From NCBI RefSeq assembly GCF_009650765.1, contig NZ_CP045740.1:5804001-5868000 (forward strand): DNA of 64,000 bases, read 5' to 3'. The stretch is from Streptomyces sp. SUK 48. GTDB taxonomy: Bacteria > Actinomycetota > Actinomycetes > Streptomycetales > Streptomycetaceae. A model generated the notes under the pieces. It saw only the letters and a program-made list of their open reading frames with translations, did not search any database and was not told where the DNA came from. Shown in pieces: positions 8,512-17,060 of this stretch (position 1 is the first letter of the stretch; every line of letters begins with the position of its first letter). Both the position numbers and the translations under genes were made by a program.

Positions 8512-8922
8512 ATGAACGGGACGAAGAAGGCGCGAGGCGTTCGCGCGGTCGTGATCGGCGCACTGGGGCTCGCCTCGGTGACGCTGGCCGCCGTACCGGC
8601 GTTCGCCAAGGGGGACGCGGCGGTCACGGTGCCGCGCACGGCGCACGTCGGCAAGACGTTCACCATCAAGGCGGACGGCGACGACGACATCGCCGGCTAC
8701 CTGCACCAGCTGTGCCTGGAGGAGCGCACCGGCAAGCAGACCTGGCACCAGGAGAACTGCACCACCCCGGCCAAGGGTGACGCCCGTATCACCACCCACG
8801 GCTCGGCCGCCCACCGCGGCGACCTGCAACTCCGCGCCGTCCTCTACGGCCTGAAGAACAAGCACGACCACCACCCCGTGCACCTGCACACCTCCGGCGT
8901 GGCCACGGTCCACATCCGCTGA
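8512..8922 (+). CDS. Secreted protein of unknown function
   Basis: 136 residues with a clear Sec signal peptide: positively charged MNGTKKARGVR, a hydrophobic core VVIGALGLASVTLAAVP, and a probable AFA-KG cleavage near residue 33. The mature part is about 100 residues with two Cys (CLEERTG and NCTTP) that may pair, and a His-rich stretch KHDHHPVHLHTS near the end that could bind metal. GGAGG lies seven bp upstream of ATG 8512. A strong hairpin at 8933-8972 follows. No family recognised. Confidence 0.8.
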   Translation: MNGTKKARGVRAVVIGALGLASVTLAAVPAFAKGDAAVTVPRTAHVGKTFTIKADGDDDIAGYLHQLCLEERTGKQTWHQENCTTPAKGDARITTHGSAAHRGDLQLRAVLYGLKNKHDHHPVHLHTSGVATVHIR

Positions 8923-8932
8923 TCCCACCCGC

Positions 8933-8972
8933 GCGGCCGCGGGTGGTCGGCGCGACCACCGCCCGCGGCCGC
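8933..8972. terminator. Hairpin terminator after the secreted-protein gene
   Basis: GCGGCCGCGGGTGGTCG (8933-8949) pairs with CGACCACC plus CGCGGCCGC (8953-8972), with a small bulge (GCC), giving a very stable stem. It lies 10 bp past the stop at 8922 and could also serve the opposing small ORF at 9007-9228. No T-run, as usual in Streptomyces. Confidence 0.7.
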
Positions 8973-9006
8973 AGGACCGGCGGTGAAGGCGTCCGGTCCC
9001 CGGATG

Positions 9007-9228
9007 TCACAGCACCCGGTGCTGCCGGCACAGCTCCGGGTGCCCCTCGATCCAGTAGGTGTGGGCCTCCTGCGTGAGGTGCAGCCGCACCTCGGTGATG
9101 TCCGGGGCTCCGGCGTCCTGCCAGGCGATGAGGGTCCGCTCGATCGTGTCCCACAGAGGGAGCGGGCCGCCTTGGCGGACCGTCCAGGCCCCCTCCTCCT
9201 CCCGCACACCGCCCAACTCCTCGATCAC
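9007..9228 (-). CDS. Small ORF resembling the C-terminus of a Streptomyces protein methyltransferase (possible remnant)
   Basis: 73 residues from GTG 9228, with GGAGAG about six bp upstream. The segment VRQGGPLPLWDTIERTLIAWQDAGAPDITE resembles the tail of the protein-L-isoaspartate O-methyltransferase-like proteins common in Streptomyces peptide clusters; the SAM-binding part is absent. The upstream side is occupied by the divergent HD gene at 9319, so no N-terminal portion can be present. Either a decayed gene or a self-standing small protein. Confidence 0.45.
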   Translation of the reverse strand: MIEELGGVREEEGAWTVRQGGPLPLWDTIERTLIAWQDAGAPDITEVRLHLTQEAHTYWIEGHPELCRQHRVL

Positions 9229-9318
9229 GACAATCTCTCCGCGGGCACGGCGGGAACTCGACGCGGTGCACTACGTCTTACGCTCCGACCGCACCTGACA
9301 CGCCGTAGGACACGACAC

Positions 9319-9900
9319 ATGGCGGACGCGGAGCAGGAGCAGGCGAAGGGTACGGCAGGCTTCCTGCTGGAGATGGGGATGCTGAAGCGGGCCAGGAGAT
9401 CCGGTTGGTGGATCGCGGGGGTCAAGGATCCGGAGACCATCGCGGAGCACTCGTTCCGGGCCGCGCTCATCGGCTCCGTGCTCGCCATGATGGAGGGCGC
9501 CGACCCCGCCAGGACGGCCCTCCTCGGGCTGTGGCACGACACGCAGGAGACCCGCGTCGGCGACATCCCGCACATCGGCCGCCGCTACCTCGAAGCCACC
9601 GGCAACGAGAAGGTCACCGCCGACCAGGTTTCCGCCGCGCACCCGGCGGTCCAGGCCGGGGCCCAGCGGATCGTGGAGGAGTACGAGAACGGCGACTCCC
9701 CCGAAGTGACCTGCGCGCACGATGCCGACAAGCTCGAATGCCTCCTTCAGGCCGTCGGGTACCGCGAGCAGGGCTGCGCCGACGTGCAGCCCTGGATCGA
9801 CAGCAGCCTCGCGGCGCTCAGGACACCCTCGGCCCGGACCCTCGCCGAGGCCGCGCTCGACATGACCTCGATCGAACGGCAGCAGACGTATCTGCGCTGA
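9319..9900 (+). CDS. HD-domain phosphohydrolase (YfbR/HDDC2-like 5 prime-deoxynucleotidase)
   Basis: 193 residues. HD-superfamily metal ligands are visible in order: H in IAEHSFRAA (residue about 43), the HD pair in GLWHDTQETRVGD (about 74-75), and D in HDADKLECLLQAV near 139. The family removes phosphate from deoxynucleoside monophosphates in the cytosol; closest by pattern is the HD_3/YfbR group. ATG 9319 follows GTAGGA. It is convergent with the DMT exporter gene, whose stop lies 16 bp away. Confidence 0.85.
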   Translation: MADAEQEQAKGTAGFLLEMGMLKRARRSGWWIAGVKDPETIAEHSFRAALIGSVLAMMEGADPARTALLGLWHDTQETRVGDIPHIGRRYLEATGNEKVTADQVSAAHPAVQAGAQRIVEEYENGDSPEVTCAHDADKLECLLQAVGYREQGCADVQPWIDSSLAALRTPSARTLAEAALDMTSIERQQTYLR

Positions 9901-9916
9901 CCGGCCATGGGAGCGA

Positions 9917-10843
9917 TCAGGCTCCGGTAGTTGTCATCGCCGGGCACGCTTCCCGCTCTCCCGCCATGCTCGCCCCGCGATGCCGTCGCTCGATGCTCTG
10001 CCCCCAGTACGTCCCCGCCACCATGAGCCCCGCCCCCAGCGTCGCCCACAGCGTGCACCGCTCGCCGCCGAGGGCGACCCCGATGGCGACGGCCCAGATC
10101 GGTTCCGTGCCCAGGAGCAGGCTGGCCCGGGTGGCGGAGGTGCCCTGGACCGCCCAGGTCTGGGCGAGGAAGGCGAACACGCTGCAGAACAGGGCGAGAT
10201 AGCCGAGCTGGGCCCAGGTGGCGGCGCCGTTGTGCGGCAGGGCGGGAAGGGAGGGGGCGGCGGCGGGGAGGAGCAGGGCGGAGCCGAGGGCGGTCTGGAC
10301 GGTCGTCAGGTGCAGGGGGTCGCTACGGCGACCGGCCGTCAGGCGTCCGACGAGCGTGACATGAGCCGCCCGGACCACGGCCGCGGCCAGCATCAGCATG
10401 TCGCCGAGCCGTGGGGCGTGCAGCCCGTTGCCGGCGGTGAGGAGCCCGACGGCCGCCACACACAGGCCCGCGGCGAGGAAGAACGTCCCGGGGAGCCGGC
10501 GACCGCCGCCCCGGTCCAGCAGCGGCGTCAGCACGATCGTCAGGCTGATGATCAGCCCGGCGTTCGCGGCGCTGGTGTGCGCCACCCCGTACGTCTCCAG
10601 GACGAGTACGGCCGCCTGCGTGACCCCCAGCACCGACCCGACGCGAATCTCCCCCCGGGTCCAGGAGCGACGGGACCGGAAGGCGACCAGGGCTCCGCAC
10701 GCCAGCGCGGAGAGCGCGTACCGGGCGAACAGCACCGCCATGACCGGCAGCGCGGTGGTGGCCGTCTTGGCCGCGAGATAGCTGGAACCCCAGACCAGCG
10801 CGACCAGCAGAAGTACCGCATCGGTACGGCGGGTGACGTTCAT
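9917..10843 (-). CDS. EamA/DMT-family transporter (RhtA/YdcZ-like exporter)
   Basis: 308 residues, ten hydrophobic helices in two EamA repeats, starting MNVTRRTDAVLLLVALVWGSSYLAAKT, which is the canonical EamA first helix. Likely exports amino acids or related metabolites. ATG 10843 has a GGGGG stretch upstream. Transcribed divergently from a LysR regulator across an 80-bp region holding a LysR-type palindrome, so regulation by that protein is likely. Confidence 0.9.
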   Translation of the reverse strand: MNVTRRTDAVLLLVALVWGSSYLAAKTATTALPVMAVLFARYALSALACGALVAFRSRRSWTRGEIRVGSVLGVTQAAVLVLETYGVAHTSAANAGLIISLTIVLTPLLDRGGGRRLPGTFFLAAGLCVAAVGLLTAGNGLHAPRLGDMLMLAAAVVRAAHVTLVGRLTAGRRSDPLHLTTVQTALGSALLLPAAAPSLPALPHNGAATWAQLGYLALFCSVFAFLAQTWAVQGTSATRASLLLGTEPIWAVAIGVALGGERCTLWATLGAGLMVAGTYWGQSIERRHRGASMAGEREACPAMTTTGA

Positions 10844-10888
10844 GCCCCCACGCTGCACCCCCAGCTCGTTGAAGCACAGAACCAACTT

Positions 10889-10917
10889 CTACAACGAGGG
10901 TGTAGCAGTTCTACACT
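10889..10917. promoter_or_regulatory. LysR-type box and promoter between the DMT and LysR genes
   Basis: CTACA (10889-10893) and TGTAG (10901-10905) form an interrupted dyad that fits the LysR T-N11-A pattern. A -10-like TACACT (10912-10917) precedes the GTG start at 10924 by six bp, so the regulator mRNA could be leaderless. The site probably controls both divergent genes. Confidence 0.6.
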
Positions 10918-10923
10918 GTCGAC

Positions 10924-11838
10924 GTGGACGAACGGCAGCTGCGGGTCCTCCGCGAACTCGGCGACCTGGGCAGCGTCAGCGCCGTCGCCGAGGCGCTGCA
11001 TGTGACGCCCTCCGCGATCTCGCAGCAGCTGCGGCTGCTCCAGCGCTCGATCCCCGTCCCGCTCACCGAACGCGCCGGCCGTCGCGTCGTACTGACCGAC
11101 GCCGGACACGCCCTGGCCGCGGCCGCCGTCGAGGTCGAGTCCGCCCTGGCCCGGGCCCGGCACGCCGTCGCCGACTTTGCCGAAGAGCCCGCCGGCGTCG
11201 TGTCCGTGGCCGCGTTCCACAGCGCCGCCTCGGCGTTCTTCCCGCTCCTGCTGCGCGGCCTCACCGGCCCGGACCACCCCCGCCTCGCGCTCGCCGACGA
11301 GGACGTCGCCCAGGACCGCTTCCCCGCGCTCACCCGTGACCACGACCTGGTACTCGCCCACCGCCTCGACCACGCCCCGCCCTGGCCGCGCGCCGTCGCC
11401 TCGGCCACGCTGCTGCGCGAGCCCCTCGACGTGGCCCTGCCGGTGGGCCATCCGCTGGCCGCCGAGCCGCGGCTCGCGCCCCGGGACGTGGCCGACCAGC
11501 CGTGGATCACGGTCCACGACGGCTTCCCGCTGATGGCCACCATCGAGGCCATCGCCGCCTTCGCCGACCGGCGGCTCGACATCGTCCACCGGATCAACGA
11601 GTTCACCGTGGTCGCCGAGGTCGTGGCCGCGGGCGGCGGCGTCGCGCTGATGCCCCGCTGGACCGCCCGCGCGCACCCCGGCATCGTCCTCAGACCACTG
11701 AGCGGCGTGCACGCCCGGCGCCGTATCGACGTACTCCACCGGCCCGAGCGCACCGCCCGCAAAGCCGTACGGACCGTCCTCGCCGAGCTGCGCGTCAGCG
11801 CCGCGCGAATCCAGGGCCGGGACCCGTCCGGGGCCTGA
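10924..11838 (+). CDS. LysR-family transcriptional regulator
   Basis: 304 residues. N-terminal winged helix: LRVLRELGDLGSVSAVAEAL then VTPSAISQQLRLLQRSI. The LysR substrate-binding domain follows from about residue 85. Starts at GTG 10924 right after a -10-like TACACT. Divergent from the EamA exporter, whose expression it likely controls in response to a metabolite. Belongs to the actinobacterial LysR group that begins MDERQLRVLREL. Confidence 0.92.
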   Translation: MDERQLRVLRELGDLGSVSAVAEALHVTPSAISQQLRLLQRSIPVPLTERAGRRVVLTDAGHALAAAAVEVESALARARHAVADFAEEPAGVVSVAAFHSAASAFFPLLLRGLTGPDHPRLALADEDVAQDRFPALTRDHDLVLAHRLDHAPPWPRAVASATLLREPLDVALPVGHPLAAEPRLAPRDVADQPWITVHDGFPLMATIEAIAAFADRRLDIVHRINEFTVVAEVVAAGGGVALMPRWTARAHPGIVLRPLSGVHARRRIDVLHRPERTARKAVRTVLAELRVSAARIQGRDPSGA

Positions 11839-11849
11839 GGCGTGACGCG

Positions 11850-12188
11850 TCATCCGGCCGGGTGCGGTGTGGTCTCCTCGGTCACCCAGGCCAGATAGGC
11901 CCCGGAACCCCCGGTCACGGGCAGCGTGATCCACTCCGGGACGTCGTAGCCGTGGTGCTCGGCGACCCAGGCCGTCAGCTCCGGCAGCCGGCCGGTGGTC
12001 GTCTTGTAGGAGATCCGCCACTCCCGCGCCGTCTCGACCGCCCCCTGCCATCGGTACACCGCGGTGAACGGCGGGTCGATGTGGGCGCAGGCCGCCAGGC
12101 GGTGCTCCACCGCGCCCCGGGCGAGGGCGTCGGCGCGCTCCTCGTCGTCGACGGTCGTCTGCGCGATCACGATCTCGGTCTCGGTCAT
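11850..12188 (-). CDS. cutA: CutA1 divalent-cation tolerance protein
   Basis: 112 residues, the usual CutA length. Core motifs are IVIAQTTVDDEERADALARG, HRLAACAHI (conserved Cys) and VYRWQGAVE, then EWRISYKTT and HHGYDVPEWI near the end. CutA forms a very stable trimer and is linked to copper tolerance, though its biochemical role is unsettled. It follows the epoxide hydrolase gene by 43 bp on the same strand, so they may share a transcript; it is convergent with the LysR gene. Confidence 0.93.
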   Translation of the reverse strand: MTETEIVIAQTTVDDEERADALARGAVEHRLAACAHIDPPFTAVYRWQGAVETAREWRISYKTTTGRLPELTAWVAEHHGYDVPEWITLPVTGGSGAYLAWVTEETTPHPAG

Positions 12189-12231
12189 GCAACTACCTTT
12201 CCAGGTGGGGAACTTACTGAGCTGTCCGTCC

Positions 12232-13443
12232 TCAGGACGAGGAGCCGGGGCGCACGGTGCGCAGGTCCCGGAAGAACGCCCGGATGTCGCCGACGAGCAG
12301 ATCCGGCTGCTCCATCGCCGCGAAGTGGCCGCCCCGGTCGAACTCCGTCCAGCGGACGATGTTGTCGGTGCGCTCGGCGACATGGCGCAGCGCGATGAAG
12401 TTCTCCCGGGGGAAGGAGGCGAACGCGGTCGGGGTCCGGGACGGCTCCGGCGGCCGGCCCCAGGAGGCGGCATGGGCGCGCTCGTAGTAGAGGCGCGCGG
12501 AGGAGGCGGAGGTGTTGGTCAGCCAGTACAGCATCACGTTCGTCAGCAGGTGATCGCGGTCGACGGCATCCTCCGGGCGGTCGGCGGAGTCCGTCCACTC
12601 CTTGAACTTCTCCGCGATCCAGGCAAGTTGGCCGACGGGGGAGTCGGAGAGCCCGTAGGCGAGGGTGTGCGGGCGGGTCGACTGGATGTCCGCGTAGCCC
12701 TGCCGCTCGCGGCTCCAGGCCCGCATCCGCTCCCAGGACGCGCGGGTGCGCTCCCGTTCCGCCGGGGTGAGCGCGGCGAGTTCCGCCGGCGTCGGCTCGG
12801 CCGTGGCGCCCGCGCCGGGAAGCAGGTTCAGGTGCACGCCGATGACCTGGTCCGGGCGGATACGGCCCAGCTCGCGGGAGATCGCCGCGCCCCAGTCGCC
12901 GCCCTGGGCGCCGTAACGGCCGTATCCCAGACGGGACATCAGCTCGGCGAACGCGGCCGCGACCCTGCGGTACTCCCAGCCCTTCTCACGGGTGGGCCCG
13001 GAGAGGCCGAAGCCGGGGATGCTCGGCAGGACCAGGTGGAAGGCGTCCGCCGGGTCCGCGCCGTGCGCCCGGGGGTCGGTGAGCGGGCCGGTGATTCGCG
13101 CGAACTCGGCGATGGAACCGGGCCAGCCGTGCGTGATGATCAGCGGGGTGGCGTCCGGCTCCGGGGAGCGGAGGTGCGCGAAGTGGAGGTGGGCGCCGTC
13201 GATCGTGGTCGTGAACTGCGGCCACCGGTTCAGCCGGGCCTCCGCCGCCCGCCAGTCGTACCCGTGCCGCCAGTAGTGCGCGAGTTCCCGCAGATAGCCG
13301 CCCGGTACTCCGTACTCCCAGCCGGCGCCCGGCAGTTCGTCCGGCCAGCGGGTGTCGTCCAGGCGGCGCCTCAGATCCTCCAGCTCGTCGTCCGGGACCG
13401 CGACGCGGAACGGTCGGATGCTGTCCTGCGGTGGAGTGGTCAT
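12232..13443 (-). CDS. Epoxide hydrolase, alpha/beta-hydrolase fold with EHN domain
   Basis: 403 residues. The N-terminal EHN domain starts IRPFRVAVPDDELEDLRRRL (about residues 8-110). The hydrolase core has the oxyanion segment THGWPGS, the nucleophile elbow AQGGDWGAAIS (Asp), and the late His in FDRGGHFAAMEQPDLL. It opens epoxides to diols through a covalent ester. ATG 13443 is the likely start. The cutA gene lies just downstream. No signal peptide, so cytosolic. Substrate unknown; such genes often act in xenobiotic detoxification. Confidence 0.9.
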   Translation of the reverse strand: MTTPPQDSIRPFRVAVPDDELEDLRRRLDDTRWPDELPGAGWEYGVPGGYLRELAHYWRHGYDWRAAEARLNRWPQFTTTIDGAHLHFAHLRSPEPDATPLIITHGWPGSIAEFARITGPLTDPRAHGADPADAFHLVLPSIPGFGLSGPTREKGWEYRRVAAAFAELMSRLGYGRYGAQGGDWGAAISRELGRIRPDQVIGVHLNLLPGAGATAEPTPAELAALTPAERERTRASWERMRAWSRERQGYADIQSTRPHTLAYGLSDSPVGQLAWIAEKFKEWTDSADRPEDAVDRDHLLTNVMLYWLTNTSASSARLYYERAHAASWGRPPEPSRTPTAFASFPRENFIALRHVAERTDNIVRWTEFDRGGHFAAMEQPDLLVGDIRAFFRDLRTVRPGSSS

Positions 13444-13713
13444 GGTGGTGCAGCCTAGGTGTAAGGGTTCCCAGGGGTCCGCCCGCACCGCGAGGGGCCA
13501 CCGGTCCGCGTGGGCCCGGGCGCCGATCACCGGCGGGCCGGTCCTCCGCGCGCCCGTCCCCCCGCTCCCTGCCCCCGCCCGGCGGCCGAACGCCTCGTGA
13601 CCACTGTCACGGCCCCCGACCTGCCTGCACAGATGCCGACTTGGGAAGATTCACGGTGTGCTGAGCCTGCTGAACACGGGGGCCGGCTCGGCCTCGTCGT
13701 ACCGGGAGGCACC

Positions 13714-14118
13714 ATGCGGGACAACCGTGACAGAACCGCCGAAGCCGTCGGAGAGCGCGGCGCGCCCTGGGGCTGGTTCCTGGCCTGGACCGCGGTCGGC
13801 GCGGGTGCCGCGCTGGGGCTGGCCGCGCTGCTGTCGGTGGGCGTGATCCTGCTCGCTGCGGCTGCGGTGGCCGCCGCCCTCCTGCTCCGCAAGGGACACC
13901 GGACCACCGCCATCGGCGCCCTCGCGGGCGTAGCCCTGCCGCTCTTCTACCTCGCGTACTCCAACCGGGGCGGCCCGGGAACCGTATGCCGGTCGACGGC
14001 GACGGAAACCTCCTGCACGGACGAATTCGCCCCCCTGCCCTTCCTCCTGACCGGCATCGTCCTGCTCGCCGCGTCCTTCCTCGTCTTCCGCCTGCTCGAC
14101 CGGCGCCGCGGGAACTGA
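13714..14118 (+). CDS. Small integral membrane protein
   Basis: 134 residues with four hydrophobic helices at about residues 20-40, 42-60, 67-82 and 105-124. Between helices 3 and 4 an exterior loop carries two Cys (VCRST and SCTDE) that could form a disulphide. GGGAGG sits four bp before ATG 13714, a strong ribosome site. No family recognised beyond a Streptomyces hypothetical membrane protein. Shares the terminator at 14142-14181 with the convergent protease gene. Confidence 0.8.
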   Translation: MRDNRDRTAEAVGERGAPWGWFLAWTAVGAGAALGLAALLSVGVILLAAAAVAAALLLRKGHRTTAIGALAGVALPLFYLAYSNRGGPGTVCRSTATETSCTDEFAPLPFLLTGIVLLAASFLVFRLLDRRRGN

Positions 14119-14141
14119 CCCCGGCTCTTTCCCGGAAACGC

Positions 14142-14181
14142 GAAGGGGACGCGTGGCCGATGCCGGCCCCACGTCCCCTTC
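14142..14181. terminator. Bidirectional hairpin between the membrane-protein and protease genes
   Basis: GAAGGGGACG at 14142-14151 pairs with CGTCCCCTTC at 14172-14181; TGG/CCA extends the stem past a two-base bulge. The hairpin lies between the stops at 14118 and 14216 of convergent genes and can terminate both. Confidence 0.8.
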
Positions 14182-14215
14182 TTCGAAGCTCGTTCAGCTC
14201 AGCTCAGCGGAGCGT

Positions 14216-16171
14216 TCAGTGCTTCTTGCTGTCGTTCTTGGCGTACGACGCGACATAGCCGTCCGCCGGGGAGCCCACGCCCGTCACGTCGTCGTAGCCC
14301 TTGGTCGCGGACAGGGAGCTGTCCTTGCCCAGGCTGCGGACGGAGTAGAGCAGGCCGCCGGTGGCGTCGAGGCCGTTGGCGTAGTCGACGCGGACGACAC
14401 CCAGGCCGTGGCCCGTGGGGTTGTCCGTGACGTCGTGGAAGACGCCCTTCTTGCCGAACTTCGCGTAGATCGACGGGTTGGCGAAACCGATCGCCTTGCC
14501 GCCGCCCGCCTGCTGGGCGAGGGCCTGGACCGCCGCGATGGTCGGCGCGGCCAGCGAGGTGCCGCCGATGCGGTACTCGCTGTACTGCTGCGACCCGTCG
14601 GGGAAGGTCTGCGTCTGGCCCACCAGGAACCCGGTGTTCGGGTCGGCGATGGCCGCGATGTCCGGGACGACGCGGTTGCCGGAGGCGTTGTGCGCCTTGG
14701 CGAGCGAGTCCGGGACGACGCCCTTCTGGTAGTACGGCTCGGCGACCGTGCTGCTGGTGCCGCCGCCCGCGCCCGAGGTGAAGGCGCCGGGGAAGTTGGC
14801 CCAGCTCTTGCCGTCGGCCGACAGGGCGGACTTCTCGGTGCCCCAGCCGGTCTCCCACAGGTACTTGTCACCCTTGCCGACCGCGAGGGAGGTGCCGCCG
14901 ACGGCGGTCACCCAGGCGGAGTTGGCCGGGGTGTCGACCTGCTTGGTGCCGGTGTTGGCGACCTGGTCGCCGTCGTCACCGGAGGAGAAGTAGAAGCCGA
15001 TGCCCTGCACCGCGCCCAGCTGGAAGACCTGGTCGTAGGCGGCCGCGAGGTCCGGCGTCTGGTTGGCCTCGACGTCGCCCCACGAGTTGGAGACGATGTC
15101 GGCCAGGTGGTTGTCGACCACCTTGCTCAGCGAGTCGAGCAGGTCGTCGTCGTAGCAGGACGCCGCACCGACGTAGGTGACGTCGGCGTCCGGCGCGACC
15201 GCGTGCACGGCCTCGACGTCGAGGGTCTCCTCGCCGTACCAGCCCGCCGCCTTGCACTCGCCGGTCCGGGTGAAGTTGGCCGGCAGCGACTGGTGCAGCT
15301 GACCGGTCTTCCACGCCTTGTCGCCGTTCTTCAGCGCGTACGTGCCGGCGTCGTAGGCGATGGTCGGCGAGGCGTAGGCGTCGGTGATGGCGACGCGGAC
15401 ACCCTTGCCGGTGTACTTGCCGGCGCCGTAGACCGAGCGCAGCTGCTTGCCGGTGTAACCCTTGACGGCGTAGGGCAGCTTGGAGCCGTACGCGTCCGGC
15501 AGCGTGCTCGCGGTCTTCGAGCCGTAGTACGACGAGAACGGACCGGCGTTCTTGAACACCGCGTCCGGGGGCGGCAGCGTGTCGTCGTGGTCGGCCTTGT
15601 GCGGGGCGCTGTCCAGACCGGTGACGGTCAGCACCGTGCCCTTCAGGCCCGCCGGGACGGAGGCCGCCTGCGCCGGGGCGCGGTAGGTCTTCGCACCCTT
15701 GGCGTAGTTGTGCAGCTGGGTGCCGAACGCCTTCTCGGCGGAGGCGACGTCACCGGAGACGGCGACGTAGTGCTGCGTGACCTCGGTGACCTTCAGACCG
15801 GCCGTCGTCAGCCAGGACTTGACGGCGGCGACCTGGGCCTTGGTGGCGCCGAAGCGGGCCTGGGCCTGCTTGGCCGACAGGTACTTGCCGTAGGACGGCG
15901 AGCTGGGGTCGGCCACGGCCTTGGCGTAGGCCGCGAGGCCCGCCGCGTCCTGGCCGGCCAGGTACACCCGGGCCTTGACCTGGGCACCGTTGTTGGTGGC
16001 GCCCTTGTCCGCCTTGGCCGTGGCCCAGAGCGGCTTGGTGCCCTTCAGAGCATTGCGGGCGGGGCTGTCCGCGGCGTGGGCCGCGGGTATGCCCAGCGCC
16101 AGCGCACCGGCGATCATGGGCAGCGCGGCTGCCATGCTCACGGCACGCGTCTTGGCGCTATTGGATCTCAT
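14216..16171 (-). CDS. Secreted S53-family (sedolisin) serine-carboxyl protease
   Basis: 651 residues. Sec signal peptide MRSNSAKTRAVSMAAALPMI...AHAADS, cut near residue 34; an activation (pro) domain follows to about 200. In the catalytic domain the S53 Glu and Asp lie in GEETLDVEAV (ExxxD), SNSWGD holds the oxyanion Asp, and the nucleophile Ser is in IGGTSLAAPTIAA. A DDVTGVG segment near the end matches the calcium site. It digests proteins outside the cell, usually at low pH. ATG 16171 has GGGGG five bp upstream. No regulator gene is adjacent. Confidence 0.95.
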   Translation of the reverse strand: MRSNSAKTRAVSMAAALPMIAGALALGIPAAHAADSPARNALKGTKPLWATAKADKGATNNGAQVKARVYLAGQDAAGLAAYAKAVADPSSPSYGKYLSAKQAQARFGATKAQVAAVKSWLTTAGLKVTEVTQHYVAVSGDVASAEKAFGTQLHNYAKGAKTYRAPAQAASVPAGLKGTVLTVTGLDSAPHKADHDDTLPPPDAVFKNAGPFSSYYGSKTASTLPDAYGSKLPYAVKGYTGKQLRSVYGAGKYTGKGVRVAITDAYASPTIAYDAGTYALKNGDKAWKTGQLHQSLPANFTRTGECKAAGWYGEETLDVEAVHAVAPDADVTYVGAASCYDDDLLDSLSKVVDNHLADIVSNSWGDVEANQTPDLAAAYDQVFQLGAVQGIGFYFSSGDDGDQVANTGTKQVDTPANSAWVTAVGGTSLAVGKGDKYLWETGWGTEKSALSADGKSWANFPGAFTSGAGGGTSSTVAEPYYQKGVVPDSLAKAHNASGNRVVPDIAAIADPNTGFLVGQTQTFPDGSQQYSEYRIGGTSLAAPTIAAVQALAQQAGGGKAIGFANPSIYAKFGKKGVFHDVTDNPTGHGLGVVRVDYANGLDATGGLLYSVRSLGKDSSLSATKGYDDVTGVGSPADGYVASYAKNDSKKH

Positions 16172-16387
16172 AGAACCCCCTGCGATGCGTTGCGCATGCA
16201 CGTAGTAGGTAGGTACACGCGGCTCCGCGCCGGCCGGCGGCGGTGGTGAACAGCCGGCGAATGGATCACACGATGGGGGCAACTCTGACCGATGAACCGT
16301 TCATGCCAGGTAAATGGGACGGAAAGAGAAGCTCAAGTAACCGTCACCTAGGGGCATTTGGGTGGTTTTTCCTTACGGCTGTGTTAC

Positions 16388-16406
16388 GAAGGGACTTGTT
16401 CCCTTC
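16388..16406. terminator. Short hairpin at the end of the DUF305 gene
   Basis: GAAGGGA (16388-16394), loop CTTGT, TCCCTTC (16400-16406) is a perfect 7-bp stem directly after the stop codon of the DUF305 gene. It is probably its terminator. The 235-bp region from here to the protease start otherwise shows no gene; it should contain the protease promoter. Confidence 0.5.
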
Positions 16407-17060
16407 TCAGGAGAGCGGTTCGGCTCCGCGCTCCTTGAGCATCTGGGCCATCACCTGGAGCTCCGACTGCTGCGCGTCCACCATGCCCTGGGCCAGCCGT
16501 TTCTCCACGCCCACCGTGCACTTGGCCACACAGCCCTCGGCCATGTGGATGCCGCCCTTGTGATGGTTCGTCATCAGCTGGAGGTAGAAGACCTCGGCCT
16601 GCTTGCCGTTCAGGGTCGCGAGCTTCCTCATCTGCGTGTTGGTGGCCATACCGGGCATCAGCGAGCCGTCCTTGGCGGTGACCATGCCGCCCATGCCCAT
16701 CCAGGTCATCGGCGGGTCCGCGGAGACCTTCGGCAGCCCCCACAGATCCAGCCAACCCAGCAGCATCCCGCGCTGGTTGGCCTGTGTCTGCGCGATGTCG
16801 TAGGCGAGCCGCCGTACGTCCTCGTCCTTCGTGTGGTCGCGGACGATGTACGACATCTCGACGGCCTGCTGATGGTGCACCGCCATGTCCCGCGCGAAGC
16901 CCGCGTCCGCCGAGTCCGCGCTCGGCGTCTTCTGCGCCGCCTTCGCGTCACCGGAGCCGGAACCGGAATCCGAGTCGGCGACCGCGTACGTGACGGCACC
17001 GGCCGCGACGAGCACCCCCGCCGCGGCCCCCGCCGCCCAGCCGATGGCGCGCCGGCTCAC
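16407..17060 (-). CDS. DUF305 domain-containing exported protein
   Basis: 217 residues. One N-terminal hydrophobic helix (IGWAAGAAAGVLVAAGAVTYAV, about 6-27) anchors or exports the protein. The DUF305 four-helix bundle follows, with the His pairs typical of the family: DMAVHHQQAVEMS and LMTNHHKGGIHMAEG, suited to metal binding. Met-rich MTWMGMGGM adds possible copper or haem ligands. The GTG start overlaps the stop of the DUF3105 gene (GTGA, 17057-17060), so both are coupled. Function is unproven in the family; metal handling is a common suggestion. Confidence 0.9.
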   Translation of the reverse strand: MSRRAIGWAAGAAAGVLVAAGAVTYAVADSDSGSGSGDAKAAQKTPSADSADAGFARDMAVHHQQAVEMSYIVRDHTKDEDVRRLAYDIAQTQANQRGMLLGWLDLWGLPKVSADPPMTWMGMGGMVTAKDGSLMPGMATNTQMRKLATLNGKQAEVFYLQLMTNHHKGGIHMAEGCVAKCTVGVEKRLAQGMVDAQQSELQVMAQMLKERGAEPLS

